Position numbers and translations under genes: made by a program. DNA of 64,000 bases from Sideroxydans sp. (GTDB lineage Bacteria > Pseudomonadota > Gammaproteobacteria > Burkholderiales > Gallionellaceae), in assembly GCA_028707175.1 (NCBI GenBank), contig JAQTUV010000006.1, positions 78,369 to 142,368 on the forward strand, in the 5' to 3' direction. The notes beneath the pieces are model-generated. The model did no database searches. It had not been told where the DNA came from and was given only the letters and a program-made list of their open reading frames with translations. This document shows positions 10,101 through 17,433 of the stretch, piece by piece. Within the stretch, counting starts at the first letter, position 1, and the number at the start of each line of letters is the position of its first letter.

Positions 10101-10186
10101 AAACCGTAGAGACCGGCTAGTGCGAGGAGGATGAAGAGCAGGATGGCCGGTGCCGGATTTCGGATAGACCAGGTGGCGAAGTTCAT
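7112..10186 (-). CDS. RND efflux pump inner-membrane transporter (HAE-1-like)
   Basis: A 1024-residue resistance-nodulation-division permease that exports substrates using the proton gradient. It has an N-terminal membrane helix, two large periplasmic halves and two sets of membrane helices. The proton-relay aspartates are in GILVDDAIVEIENIERH in helix 4, and the matching lysine is in GIVTKNSILLVEYA in helix 10. These resemble drug-type (HAE-1) pumps more than heavy-metal pumps. It starts three bases after the adaptor gene with a strong GGAG. Together with the adaptor and outer-membrane factor it makes a complete tripartite pump. The substrate cannot be told from sequence. Confidence 0.93.
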   Translation of the reverse strand: MNFATWSIRNPAPAILLFILLALAGLYGFRQLPIANLPDLDLPMVTINLSQPGAAPGQLETEVARKVENSLATLSGIKHVRTAITDGQVQINIEFILEKKLSDALIETKDAVDRVRSDLPADLQQPSISAVRAAREATVVYAVASSRLDEEALSWFVDDKVSKAVLGVPGIGRFERVGGVQRQVRVEVDPARLTGMGVTAADVSRALRSVEQESSGGRGQVGGAEQAVRTTATIRQADELKHLAIVMADGRRITLDQVATVSDSHAERGQVALLDGKPVVGFKIYRAMGFDETRIAAGVAEALSRLEAADDSLHFTKISGSVDYTLEQYKGSMNMLYEGALLAVLVVWWFLRDWRATLISASALPLSILPTFAAMHWLGYSLNTLTLLALAVVIGILVDDAIVEIENIERHARMGKPIAQATGDAVTEIALAVIATTMTLVVVFLPTASMSGIPGLFFKQFGWTAVVAVLSSLLVARLLTPMLAAYFLKTLPGEKIADDGHLMNHYLGWVRWCLAHRRATLIGALGIFITSLALVPLLNTGLMPPSDKGYSDVSLELPPGSSLKSTEAAAEAARRAIAGVAGVEHVMTTVGTPQAGGGGRVQAGEVRRATLTLMLAPRDTRPSQTAIENEMRRVLSAVPGARFSLGVGGPGEKMSLILASEDPLVLKATAQALERELRGVPGLSNITSTASLERPEIVVRPDAQRAADQGVSTSVIGETVRIATSGDFDALIAKLNLDNRQVGILVRMPDAARQDMDAVGGLRVHGRAGLIPLSGVASLSMESGPSQIDRYDRLRYVTVGADLGGTPLGSALAAVRLLPAVKTMPSSVKLIETGDAEVMVELMGSFGLAIVIGLLCVFCVLVLLFRDFFQPFTILSAVPLSLGGAFIALLLSGGMLSIPSLIGLVMLMGIVTKNSILLVEYAVVGIHKRGMSMHDALLDACHKRVRPIVMTSVAMIAGMLPIALGMGADASFRQPMAIAVIGGLMTSTALSLLVVPVAFTYVDSIERRVGSWFTRKAGEPILDK

Positions 10187-10189
10187 GCC

Positions 10190-11284
10190 TTACTCCTTCG
10201 TGGACGGCGCGACGCGAACCACGTCGCCGTCGTTGAGAAAGCCCGCGCCTTGCACCACAACCCGTTCGCCGACGGTAATGCCCGCAAGAATTTCGACGGA
10301 ATCGTTCTGGCGGCGGCCGACCGTCACCGCTTGCTGAGCTACGCGGTCAGCACCTACCAGTTTCAGTACGTAGTTGCGACCGTCGCGAATGACCAGACTG
10401 GCGGCGGGAACGATGACCGCGCTGCTTTGCGCCAGCAGTACGCTACCCTTGGCGTACGCGCCTGCACGGGCGCCGCTGCCGGAATCGATGTCGGCATAGA
10501 CGATACCGAGCCGCGTCTGCGCATCGAGGCTCGGCGCGGCCTGTCGAACATGGGCAGTGGCAGTACTGCCGTCGGGCAGCTCGACGCGCACACGCTGACC
10601 CGGCTTGATTTGAGCCAGTTGCAGTGCGGTCAATTCACCACGCCATTCCAGGCGGTTCTGACGGATCATGCGGAACAGCTCTCCGCCGCTAGCGGACACC
10701 GCGCCCAGCGTGGCGCTACGGGCACTGATAACACCGTCGTCAGGCGCGACCACCTCGGCATAGCGCAACTGCAGCTGGGTGGTTTGCAATTGGGCCTTGG
10801 CTACGTCTGCTTGTGTAACGTACTGAAGTACCTCCACCTCGCTGATGCTGCCGGTGCCCTTCAGCAGGAGGGCGCGCTGCCGGTTGGCTTCCGCCTGCTG
10901 GCTAGTAGCCTTCACACGCGCTTCGTCGGCTCGCAGCAGATCGGCGTCGAAACTCGCCAGCACCTGACCGCGCTTGACCTTGTCACCCACATTGGCGCGG
11001 ATGTCCGCCAACCGCAGACCTGACACTTGGGCGCCGATCACTGCTTCCTGCCACGGAGCAATAGCACCGCTGGCCTCCAATAACGCCGCCCATTCGGCTT
11101 CCGCCGCTGGCGCAACGGTCACGGTCATTGCAGCGGCAGGCTTGGCCGGCGCTGGCGTGGCAACGGAACGGGAGACGAGGAATAGGACTCCGCCCGCGAT
11201 GACGACCACGGACAGGCTGGTGATGAGGATGCGCTTGGAGCCAAGAATCGGCAGGTGCGCGAACAGGGCGTTGTGCTTACTCAT
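10190..11284 (-). CDS. RND efflux periplasmic adaptor (membrane fusion protein)
   Basis: A 364-residue membrane fusion protein with one N-terminal membrane anchor (about residues 18-40), a biotinyl-lipoyl half (ALLEASGAIAPWQEAVIGAQVSG), an alpha-helical hairpin at about 110-180, the second lipoyl half, then beta-barrel and membrane-proximal domains. It links the inner-membrane transporter to the outer-membrane channel. Its start overlaps the end of the outer-membrane factor gene by eight bases, and GGAG lies upstream, so translation is coupled. Confidence 0.92.
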   Translation of the reverse strand: MSKHNALFAHLPILGSKRILITSLSVVVIAGGVLFLVSRSVATPAPAKPAAAMTVTVAPAAEAEWAALLEASGAIAPWQEAVIGAQVSGLRLADIRANVGDKVKRGQVLASFDADLLRADEARVKATSQQAEANRQRALLLKGTGSISEVEVLQYVTQADVAKAQLQTTQLQLRYAEVVAPDDGVISARSATLGAVSASGGELFRMIRQNRLEWRGELTALQLAQIKPGQRVRVELPDGSTATAHVRQAAPSLDAQTRLGIVYADIDSGSGARAGAYAKGSVLLAQSSAVIVPAASLVIRDGRNYVLKLVGADRVAQQAVTVGRRQNDSVEILAGITVGERVVVQGAGFLNDGDVVRVAPSTKE

Positions 11285-12782
11285 GTGCAGTGTGCTCCGG
11301 GGAAATGGTGACGGCGCCGCCGGTGGCTTTGACCAGCATCACCCAGGCTTGCGCCTGATCACGCTTGGCAACTATCGCGGCGTCTTGGGCTGAGGCGAAT
11401 TGCCGACGGCTATCTTCGAGGTCGAGCAGGTTGATGGAGCCGGCGCCCCATTGCGCTTCGGATGCCTTCAGCAGAGTTCCTGCGGCAGCCACGCCCTCAC
11501 TGGCCGAGCTTGCCCGCGCTTTGGCAGACACTTGCGCAGCCAGCGCGTTTTCCACATCCTGAACGACGGATCGCAAGGTTCCTTGCAACGCGGCCATCGA
11601 GCGCCGATAGCGCGCCTCGGCAGCATCCACATTGGCCTCGCCAGCTCCACCATCGAACAGGGTGCCGGTGAGCGCAGGACCGATGGACCAAGTGGTGAAG
11701 TGAATGGCGCTGCCAGCTGCGCGTACCCATTGACCAGTCAGGGCTGCCGCCAAATTCAGACGCGGCAGTCGATTTGCACGTGCGGCGCCGATCTCTGCCC
11801 AGGCTGCCGCGGCTTCGCGATCTGCGGCAATGATGGTGGGATGATCGATCAGCACGGCGGCAGGCAGTTCCGGTGTCGAAGCCGGAGCTTCGGGCATGTA
11901 CGGTGTAGCCGTCGTTGCCGATGTGAGAGGCACTTCTATCAACCGACGCACGGTGGCGGCGTCCTGACCACTTAAGGCCACCAGCGCATTAGTTTGGCGA
12001 TCACACTGCTCACCTTGGGCGGCCAAACTGGTCTTGACCGTTGCGATGCCTGACCGTGCGCGAGCTTCGTCGATCAATGCTGCAAAACCAACTGCGATGC
12101 ATTGGCTGGTAAGCGCCAGACTCTTTTCTCGGGACTCGATGTCGTTGTTCAGCACTCGCCGGGTATTTGCGCAAGCACGCAGAGACAAAACAGCGGTCGC
12201 AACGTCCGCAGCCAAGCTCAAGCGCGCGGCAGCGGCATCAGCGGTACGCGCGTCGAGTCGGCTCTGCGCGGCCTCAACGGAATGGCGCACCCGACCGAAA
12301 ATATCTATTTCCCAACTCAAGTTGGGGCCAGCAGATGCGCTGGTTGTCTGCAAAGTGAGCCCGGTAGTACCGGCGGATGTGTTTTGTGTTTGGGCTCGGA
12401 CGACACCGACGCTCGCGCCTACATTCGGAAGCTGCTGTGCAGCATTGACACCCAACACCGCATGGGCTTCGTCGATCCGGGAGACAGCCTGTGCCAGGGT
12501 CGGGCTGTCGGCGAGAGCTGTGCCAATCAGGACATCGATCACCGGGTCGTGCAGGACAGTCCACCACTGTTCAGCGACAGTGGACTTCTGCTCCTGTGGC
12601 GTTATGGCGCCAGCCGACCACGCGGCTGGAGTATTCATTTCCGGCGGCGTATAGGGCGGCTGGACGGCGCAGCCAGCCAAGCCGATCACCGCCGCCCACG
12701 CGCTCAGTAATTGAGCATTCGGACGGGGGAGGAAGCCGACAAGACGGCTTGAACTAGCAATAGGGTTTGGACTCATTCTCAT
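11277..12782 (-). CDS. outer-membrane efflux lipoprotein (NodT/TolC family)
   Basis: A 501-residue outer-membrane factor with an LAGC lipobox (C38), hence a lipoprotein, followed by two repeats of the TolC-type hairpin with long alanine-rich helices. It is first in the efflux operon, an unusual but known order. No Shine-Dalgarno is seen before ATG 12780-12782 (a second ATG is six bases in), so the message may be leaderless or the start slightly downstream. The upstream region carries an operator-like arm shared with the divergent tetR. Confidence 0.9.
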   Translation of the reverse strand: MRMSPNPIASSSRLVGFLPRPNAQLLSAWAAVIGLAGCAVQPPYTPPEMNTPAAWSAGAITPQEQKSTVAEQWWTVLHDPVIDVLIGTALADSPTLAQAVSRIDEAHAVLGVNAAQQLPNVGASVGVVRAQTQNTSAGTTGLTLQTTSASAGPNLSWEIDIFGRVRHSVEAAQSRLDARTADAAAARLSLAADVATAVLSLRACANTRRVLNNDIESREKSLALTSQCIAVGFAALIDEARARSGIATVKTSLAAQGEQCDRQTNALVALSGQDAATVRRLIEVPLTSATTATPYMPEAPASTPELPAAVLIDHPTIIAADREAAAAWAEIGAARANRLPRLNLAAALTGQWVRAAGSAIHFTTWSIGPALTGTLFDGGAGEANVDAAEARYRRSMAALQGTLRSVVQDVENALAAQVSAKARASSASEGVAAAGTLLKASEAQWGAGSINLLDLEDSRRQFASAQDAAIVAKRDQAQAWVMLVKATGGAVTISPEHTAHE

Positions 12783-12784
12783 AA

Positions 12785-12860
12785 CGAAACCGTGTGGTAC
12801 CGTTTGAAGTATGCTTTAATTCAAGCCTGAACGCAATCAAAAGAGTACCCACCGGTTTCG
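12785..12860. promoter_or_regulatory. paired inverted arms between efflux operon and tetR
   Basis: CGAAACCGTGTGGTAC at 12785-12800 and the reverse complement of 12845-12860 (CGAAACCGGTGGGTAC) match at 13 of 16 positions. They lie as an inverted pair, one just before each divergent gene, 44 bases apart. This is a likely pair of binding sites for the TetR protein, allowing one regulator to control both directions. Confidence 0.6.
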
Positions 12861-12875
12861 TATGGACTATTTGCA

Positions 12876-13559
12876 GTGAGAGTTAAGACTGATGCCCGCC
12901 GAGAGGCGATCCTTTCCGCCGCCAAGGAGGTATTTGAGGAACTTGGTTTTGAGCAGACCACCATGTCGGAGATCACGGCACGGCTCGGTAGCTCAAAAGC
13001 TACCCTATACCGTTACTTCGACTCCAAAGAAGCCCTGTTCTTGGAACTGGTACTCCGCTCTGCCAGCGAACACGGCGGCGAATCGATGTCCATAGCACTT
13101 AAGCATGGACGAAAGGTTCCGGAGCACGAATTCCCCCCCAAAGTGCTGGAAGCTGCAGATCTCCTCGATCCAACTGAGGATGTAGCATCCGTACTGAAGC
13201 GCGTTGGTAAATTTATCCTGAAAAACTTCCACACCCCGCAGAAACTGGCCACGCACCGTATGGTGATAAGCGCGTCGATCAACCCAGAGATTGGAAAGCT
13301 CTTCTACGAGAACGGGCCCAAGAAAGGAATGAAGTTTCTGGAGCGATACTTTGAAAGTGTCATGAATAACGGCAAGCTGCGCACGGCCGACGCCCATGTC
13401 GTCGCCTGCCATTTTCGCGGCCTGTTGGACGCTGAAGCGCACGAGGCAGGTTTATTCAACGTTGTGACCGAACTAAGCGACAAGCGGATTGCGGGCATCG
13501 TTGATCGAGCAGTAGACGTCTTCATTCGTGCTTATGGAAGCCCATCTGCTCCAGGCTGA
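12876..13559 (+). CDS. TetR/AcrR family transcriptional regulator
   Basis: A 227-residue repressor with an N-terminal TetR helix-turn-helix (residues about 8-55: ILSAAKEVFEELGFEQTTMSEITARLG, then the SKATLYRYFDSKEALF recognition part) and an all-helical ligand-binding C-terminal part. It is transcribed away from the RND operon and very likely represses that operon and itself, being relieved by a pump substrate. The start is GTG 12876. An ATG at 12862 is out of frame and soon stops. No Shine-Dalgarno is visible, as for the divergent gene. Confidence 0.92.
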   Translation: MRVKTDARREAILSAAKEVFEELGFEQTTMSEITARLGSSKATLYRYFDSKEALFLELVLRSASEHGGESMSIALKHGRKVPEHEFPPKVLEAADLLDPTEDVASVLKRVGKFILKNFHTPQKLATHRMVISASINPEIGKLFYENGPKKGMKFLERYFESVMNNGKLRTADAHVVACHFRGLLDAEAHEAGLFNVVTELSDKRIAGIVDRAVDVFIRAYGSPSAPG

Positions 13560-13764
13560 AATGTAGCGGTGCGCCGAAGTAATTTCGCCAGCCGTAAATA
13601 AGGTCCGCTTTGTTGCGTTCTACGGACGTAATGTATACGAGCCCATAATGGCAGTTTTGGCCGATTTGGAGACGACTAAATTAACTAGTCAATTCTTCTG
13701 TATCACGCAAGCACCACATAAGCACTTCTTCTCACGTACTAGCAAGGTAAGGGAAATCGCCCCA

Positions 13765-14019
13765 CTACTGTTCAGGAACAAGCAATTGCCACGGCTCAAC
13801 CTCAAGCGCTGCAGCGATCTTTCCGATATTCCCTAGCGACACATTCCAAATGCGACGTTCGACCGCAGAAATATAGGTGCGGTCCAAGTCACATCTGAAT
13901 GCCAAGTCTTCCTGCGAAAGAGACTGCTCACGCCGAATACGACGAACATTCTGAGCAAGGATGCTTCGCAGTTCATCCTCTCCTGAGGATTGCTGAGAAT
14001 TGTTTGTACGTTTTGCCAT
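13765..14019 (-). CDS. XRE-type helix-turn-helix regulator
   Basis: An 84-residue protein that is little more than one Cro/C1-type helix-turn-helix: VRRIRREQSLSQEDLAFRCDLDRTYIS, then the VERRIWNVSLGNIGKIAAALEV helix pair. It has a charged N-terminal tail of about 15 residues. It is divergent from the 208-residue membrane protein gene and is the natural candidate to control it. Solo XRE regulators of this size are common on integrated elements and in restriction or plasmid modules. Confidence 0.85.
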   Translation of the reverse strand: MAKRTNNSQQSSGEDELRSILAQNVRRIRREQSLSQEDLAFRCDLDRTYISAVERRIWNVSLGNIGKIAAALEVEPWQLLVPEQ

Positions 14020-14228
14020 GACGTACAGAATCCTTTTTTGCAGCGTTTATTTCTACGGAGTTTGCTTCTCATTTTATTCTGAGATAAAGTCCCATTTAAT
14101 CCGCACCACATGCAATTCCCTCGTAGAACCCAATAGCGATTCGGACTTTGCAGACACCCCGGCATCAACGTTGAAGGCCGGAGCAACAGCCATTGACAGG
14201 ATGGTGCTGAGAAAAGGAGGCAATCAAA

Positions 14229-14855
14229 ATGGATACTGTCGCAACTCAATACCTTGTCCCAATTGTTGTGCTGGTAGTCAGCACAATCGGTGCCGCATCG
14301 GTTCTGGCTTGGACGCTCAAAAAAATGACGGATCTCTTTAAGCCGTATGGGGCAGGCACTTTGCTTCAAGTGTGCAGGGATCGAGAGGATGCTTGGACAA
14401 AGTGGGAAGACCTCCCACAGTACAAGGGGCGCACATGGTTCTGGGGTCTTCCTTACTATCGTGATGTGATTGTCCCTAACAAACACAACTACGTGACCGT
14501 AGTGTATATGGATCACCCTGTTAAACAGTGGGTGTATGACTGGATGGCATCTTGGAAAGCTGTTGCCAACGACAAAGAAAATCCATACGGGGTGTTTGCC
14601 CTATTGTGTTTCTTGGCACTTCCATTTCTATTTAATAAGTTGTTTGGAATCTTAATTTTGGTTGCCGCTGTGTTGCTATTTATCTTTGGTGCACCAAGCG
14701 GAAAACGTGCTGTACGACGTATGGCCGAGCGCTCCAGAAACTTAACACATGATGACTGGAGGAAGGTATACAAGGAAGTAGCAGAATCAATCGAGCGCGA
14801 AGATGAAATGGCGAGAGCCTTCCGCAAAAGCGGTGCTGGCTGGGGACGTTGGTAG
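14229..14855 (+). CDS. membrane protein of unknown function
   Basis: A 208-residue protein with one N-terminal membrane helix (residues about 7-29) and a second long hydrophobic region at about 120-150 that may cross the membrane twice. A tryptophan-rich soluble loop lies between them and a charged C-terminal tail (RRMAERSRNL onward) follows. GGAGG is placed seven bases before the ATG. The next gene, encoding an exported protein, starts 31 bases after its stop, so they look like an operon. I do not recognise either. The two-membrane-region layout resembles conjugation or surface-associated proteins, but nothing specific supports this. Confidence 0.7.
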   Translation: MDTVATQYLVPIVVLVVSTIGAASVLAWTLKKMTDLFKPYGAGTLLQVCRDREDAWTKWEDLPQYKGRTWFWGLPYYRDVIVPNKHNYVTVVYMDHPVKQWVYDWMASWKAVANDKENPYGVFALLCFLALPFLFNKLFGILILVAAVLLFIFGAPSGKRAVRRMAERSRNLTHDDWRKVYKEVAESIEREDEMARAFRKSGAGWGRW

Positions 14856-14886
14856 TGCAACTTTATAGAGAATGGAGTGAATAGGA

Positions 14887-16053
14887 ATGTTTACAAAGAA
14901 ATTGATTGTTGTATCCATCATCGGAGCTTTGACAGTCGCTAACGCCAATGCAGTAGGTCTTGGCGACCTAGTTGGAATCGGACTGCAAGTAGGTGGAAAA
15001 GTGGTAGGAGCAGGGGTTGATAAAGTCAGCGACTCGATGCGCGATCCTGAAGCGGAAGCCGCCAAAAAACGAGCTGAAGAGCGTCAAGCCGCTGAGAATT
15101 TCAAAAGGATTACTGATGAAATTGAAACCAAGCCCGGCTTGCGCCCCATCCAACGCGAGAAGCTTATATTGACCCTTAAAAAGCAAAGACAATGGGCAGA
15201 GCAGATGCAGTCTCTATCCGCCCAGTCGGAAGCTAAACAAAAGGAAGAGCGCGACAAGATATTTACCACGTCCGGCTTCCTTGGAGTGGTAGGGAGTGCG
15301 GCAACGGGTGTGGCGGCGAGTCAAGCAACGGTGCAACTAGCCGCGAATGACCCGAATGCACTGAAAAACATAGACCGGGCAGTAGATGCTAAGAATCAGG
15401 CCGTGACCGCTTATGCAGTTGGAGTTGCCATCGATGATGCCAAGCAAGCAGGGACGGCAAGTGCGGCATCTGCAACTACAACACAGCAATCCAGCGGAGA
15501 TCCTGCCGCCATTCCAGTCACGCCAGATGCTTTCTCGATGGACATGGGTAAGGCGATTTACATTGAGTTTGTTGGCTCACCTTCCAGAACAGAACGTTTG
15601 AAAAAGTTGCTATCCGAACGTGGCCATCGTGTGGTCGACTCAAAAGAGCAGGCGGAAGTGAATTACCTTGTGGAAGGTGAATACTGGATACCTGAGACGA
15701 AGTTGCATGACGGATATAGCCGAGACTTAGGAAATCTGTTGGAGACCTCTGTGGCGCTGCCTGTGCCGGAAAAGAAGTTGTCTGGTAGCATCGGTCGGGG
15801 TATCGGCGTATTCATGCTCACAATGGCTAAAGCGCAAGGGCAGCAAGTGCCAGATGTACCCGCCAGCAAGGACGGCGTATATGAGCAGCGCACTTTGTTG
15901 GTAATCGCCAGACAGCCGAAGATAGGAAAGGAAGCTCGTTACTCTGTACTCAAAGAAGTGGACAGCGGAACGATTGATGGAGCGGTGATGAGCAAAAATG
16001 CTGTGGGCGATATGTTTGATAATCTCGGGCTGAACGGTTTTGAAACCAACTAA
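14887..16053 (+). CDS. exported protein of unknown function
   Basis: A 388-residue protein with a clear signal peptide (cleavage after VANANA, about residue 21) and no lipobox. Residues 25-50 are glycine-rich, residues 58-120 are charged and likely coiled coil, followed by a glycine/alanine stretch (GVVGSAATGVAASQ). A C-terminal alpha/beta domain contains KAIYIEFVGSPSRTERLKKLL, then RGHRVVDSKEQAEVNYLVEGEYW. That C-terminal layout is reminiscent of periplasmic or outer-membrane proteins of the TraT kind, but the match is loose. It is second in a two-gene operon with the 208-residue membrane protein. Confidence 0.7.
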   Translation: MFTKKLIVVSIIGALTVANANAVGLGDLVGIGLQVGGKVVGAGVDKVSDSMRDPEAEAAKKRAEERQAAENFKRITDEIETKPGLRPIQREKLILTLKKQRQWAEQMQSLSAQSEAKQKEERDKIFTTSGFLGVVGSAATGVAASQATVQLAANDPNALKNIDRAVDAKNQAVTAYAVGVAIDDAKQAGTASAASATTTQQSSGDPAAIPVTPDAFSMDMGKAIYIEFVGSPSRTERLKKLLSERGHRVVDSKEQAEVNYLVEGEYWIPETKLHDGYSRDLGNLLETSVALPVPEKKLSGSIGRGIGVFMLTMAKAQGQQVPDVPASKDGVYEQRTLLVIARQPKIGKEARYSVLKEVDSGTIDGAVMSKNAVGDMFDNLGLNGFETN

Positions 16054-16095
16054 GCTCGCATGCTGTGGCTTAGTGGACTGAGGTGGCACCAAGCG

Positions 16096-16329
16096 CTAGC
16101 GAACAGCGCCCTTCCCAAATATCGACACGACGTTCGTCCCCTCGAATTCCTTGTGAGCAGCAGTCATTTCGACCGAGCGCTTGATCAGATCACCAAACGA
16201 GCTGGGAATCTGCTTCCCTTTCACCAGACTGGCGATATCGTCCCTGACGTAGTTGGATGAGTTCCCAAGGATATTTGCCAATCGCTCTGTCCGCATCACC
16301 CCATCCACCACTACTTGTTGTTCATCCAT
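16096..16329 (-). CDS. small orphan protein (77 residues)
   Basis: A 77-residue soluble protein that I do not recognise. The start at 16329 is chosen because GGGAG lies about seven bases upstream; an earlier in-frame start would read through the palindrome. It is helical in character with an RTERLANILGNSSNYVRDDIASL stretch that could form a compact ribbon-helix or helix-turn-helix-like unit, so a DNA-binding role is possible. A 26-bp palindrome sits 35 bases upstream and would suit autoregulation. Confidence 0.55.
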   Translation of the reverse strand: MDEQQVVVDGVMRTERLANILGNSSNYVRDDIASLVKGKQIPSSFGDLIKRSVEMTAAHKEFEGTNVVSIFGKGAVR

Positions 16330-16363
16330 GATTGCTCCCGCTGCTTTATCCGCAAAAGTCACA

Positions 16364-16389
16364 TTCCTGATAATAAGGATTATCAGGAA
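16364..16389. promoter_or_regulatory. 26-bp palindrome between divergent small genes
   Basis: Arms TTCCTGATAAT (16364-16374) and ATTATCAGGAA (16379-16389) are perfect complements around a four-base centre AAGG. The half-site TCAGGAA recurs at 16471-16477, eight bases before the rightward gene. The site lies upstream of the leftward 77-residue gene. It has the look of an operator for a dimeric regulator. Confidence 0.6.
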
Positions 16390-16423
16390 CTGCACGTTGA
16401 ATCTCGGCTGATGAGATCTGACT

Positions 16424-16460
16424 CGTTACGATACGATACGATTGCTATGATACGTTACGA
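16424..16460. repeat. short tandem ATACG/CGTTACG repeats
   Basis: The pentamer ATACG occurs three times between two copies of CGTTACGA (16424-16431 and 16453-16460, start to start 29 bases). It lies in the spacer between divergent small genes, beside the 26-bp palindrome. It may be a protein-binding array or a plasmid partition or replication site. Confidence 0.5.
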
Positions 16461-16484
16461 AATGCCCTCGTCAGGAATATACGC

Positions 16485-16706
16485 ATGGCTGTTACCCGCG
16501 ATCAATTGAAGCTCATCAACGGCAACGGCCATGAATTCAAGGAAGCCATTGGTCGCCAACTCGTAACTGCAATCCTTAAACGCGATGATGTCGAATACGA
16601 CAAACTGCGCAGTTCACTTCACCCCACCGTCAACCTCTCTATTGTTTCTACTCAATCTTCAGGCGAAGAAGAAATGATGACGGCGGGAATGGATCAAGCA
16701 GCGTAA
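16485..16706 (+). CDS. small orphan protein (73 residues)
   Basis: A 73-residue soluble protein of unknown function. The N-terminal 45 residues are charged and helical (HEFKEAIGRQLVTAILKRDDVEYDKL), and the tail is polar. AGGA lies about ten bases before the ATG. It is divergent from the 77-residue gene across a region rich in palindromes and short repeats. The coding case rests on position and a plausible start only. Confidence 0.45.
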   Translation: MAVTRDQLKLINGNGHEFKEAIGRQLVTAILKRDDVEYDKLRSSLHPTVNLSIVSTQSSGEEEMMTAGMDQAA

Positions 16707-16889
16707 ACGCTCTGCCCTTCACCCTGATAACTCTGCTACACATGCTCAAAACCTGTAAACACTCAGCGCCGAACCACCGAAAATACCAAAGTGGCTCCCC
16801 ATATTTGAAGTGTCAGTGCAGTTGTATCGAACACCCCGCCTCTTGGGCTGTTGCGTATCCTTTGGCCTTAAACATCTAGCAGGTGCTGA

Positions 16890-17168
16890 TCAACTGTTTG
16901 AGAATGTCGATCTGTAGCGATCAACGTCTTTCAGGCGTTTGTTGAAGTGCGATTTTCTGAATGTGCCCTCCCCCTCTGTTTCGATCTCATTCAAGCCAGC
17001 AATAAATTTAGCTGCGGGATATGAGACCTCCACGTCGCTCATTGTGACCAGCGATAACAACTTCACCTCATCCTCGTCTAGGATGAATCTGCCGTCCTGA
17101 TAATTGATAGCCGTCCCGTTATCCTGAAATAACAGCGCGCTGATGGAGATGGTGTCGTTTATTTGCAT
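16890..17168 (-). CDS. small orphan protein (92 residues)
   Basis: A 92-residue acidic protein of unknown function. There is no signal peptide or membrane segment. Predicted strands in the first half (ISISALLFQDNGTAINYQDGRFIL) are followed by a polar C terminus. No Shine-Dalgarno is visible before ATG 17168. It lies upstream of, and divergent from, the repA-type gene, so it could be part of the replication or copy-control module, but nothing in the sequence shows that. Confidence 0.45.
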   Translation of the reverse strand: MQINDTISISALLFQDNGTAINYQDGRFILDEDEVKLLSLVTMSDVEVSYPAAKFIAGLNEIETEGEGTFRKSHFNKRLKDVDRYRSTFSNS

Positions 17169-17339
17169 GATTGTGGTCAGCTTAACCCAACTCGCAAAAG
17201 GCGTTCATCCCTTCACAGCAACTACAGAACGCCTACAGCACACCTGATGTATGCGGGCGGCAACATCACGCGCGCTACAGCACAATTCCAGCGCATCTAG
17301 CCCCTAGGATGCGCGAAGCATCCTTCTACAAAATATTTT

Positions 17340-17367
17340 CGATAGCCTGCAAATTTGCAATCTATCG
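17340..17367. promoter_or_regulatory. nested palindrome upstream of repA
   Basis: Outer arms CGATAG (17340-17345) and CTATCG (17362-17367) enclose the perfect palindrome TGCAAATTTGCA (17348-17359). It lies about 70 bases before the repA start. The 11-mer GCCTGCAAATT inside it recurs at 19456-19466, about the same distance before the trfA-type gene. It is a likely operator or initiator-binding site. Confidence 0.55.
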
Positions 17368-17433
17368 GAAGGATTTTTGCGTTCAACAATCCTAGACTCC
17401 TCCAGTCATTAAATAACTAGGAGTAATTACTAC

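Noticed and set aside
13833..14516. Leftward 227-codon frame covering the XRE gene and the start of the membrane protein gene
   Set aside because: The XRE frame has a clear helix-turn-helix and the rightward gene has a strong GGAGG; this frame has neither.
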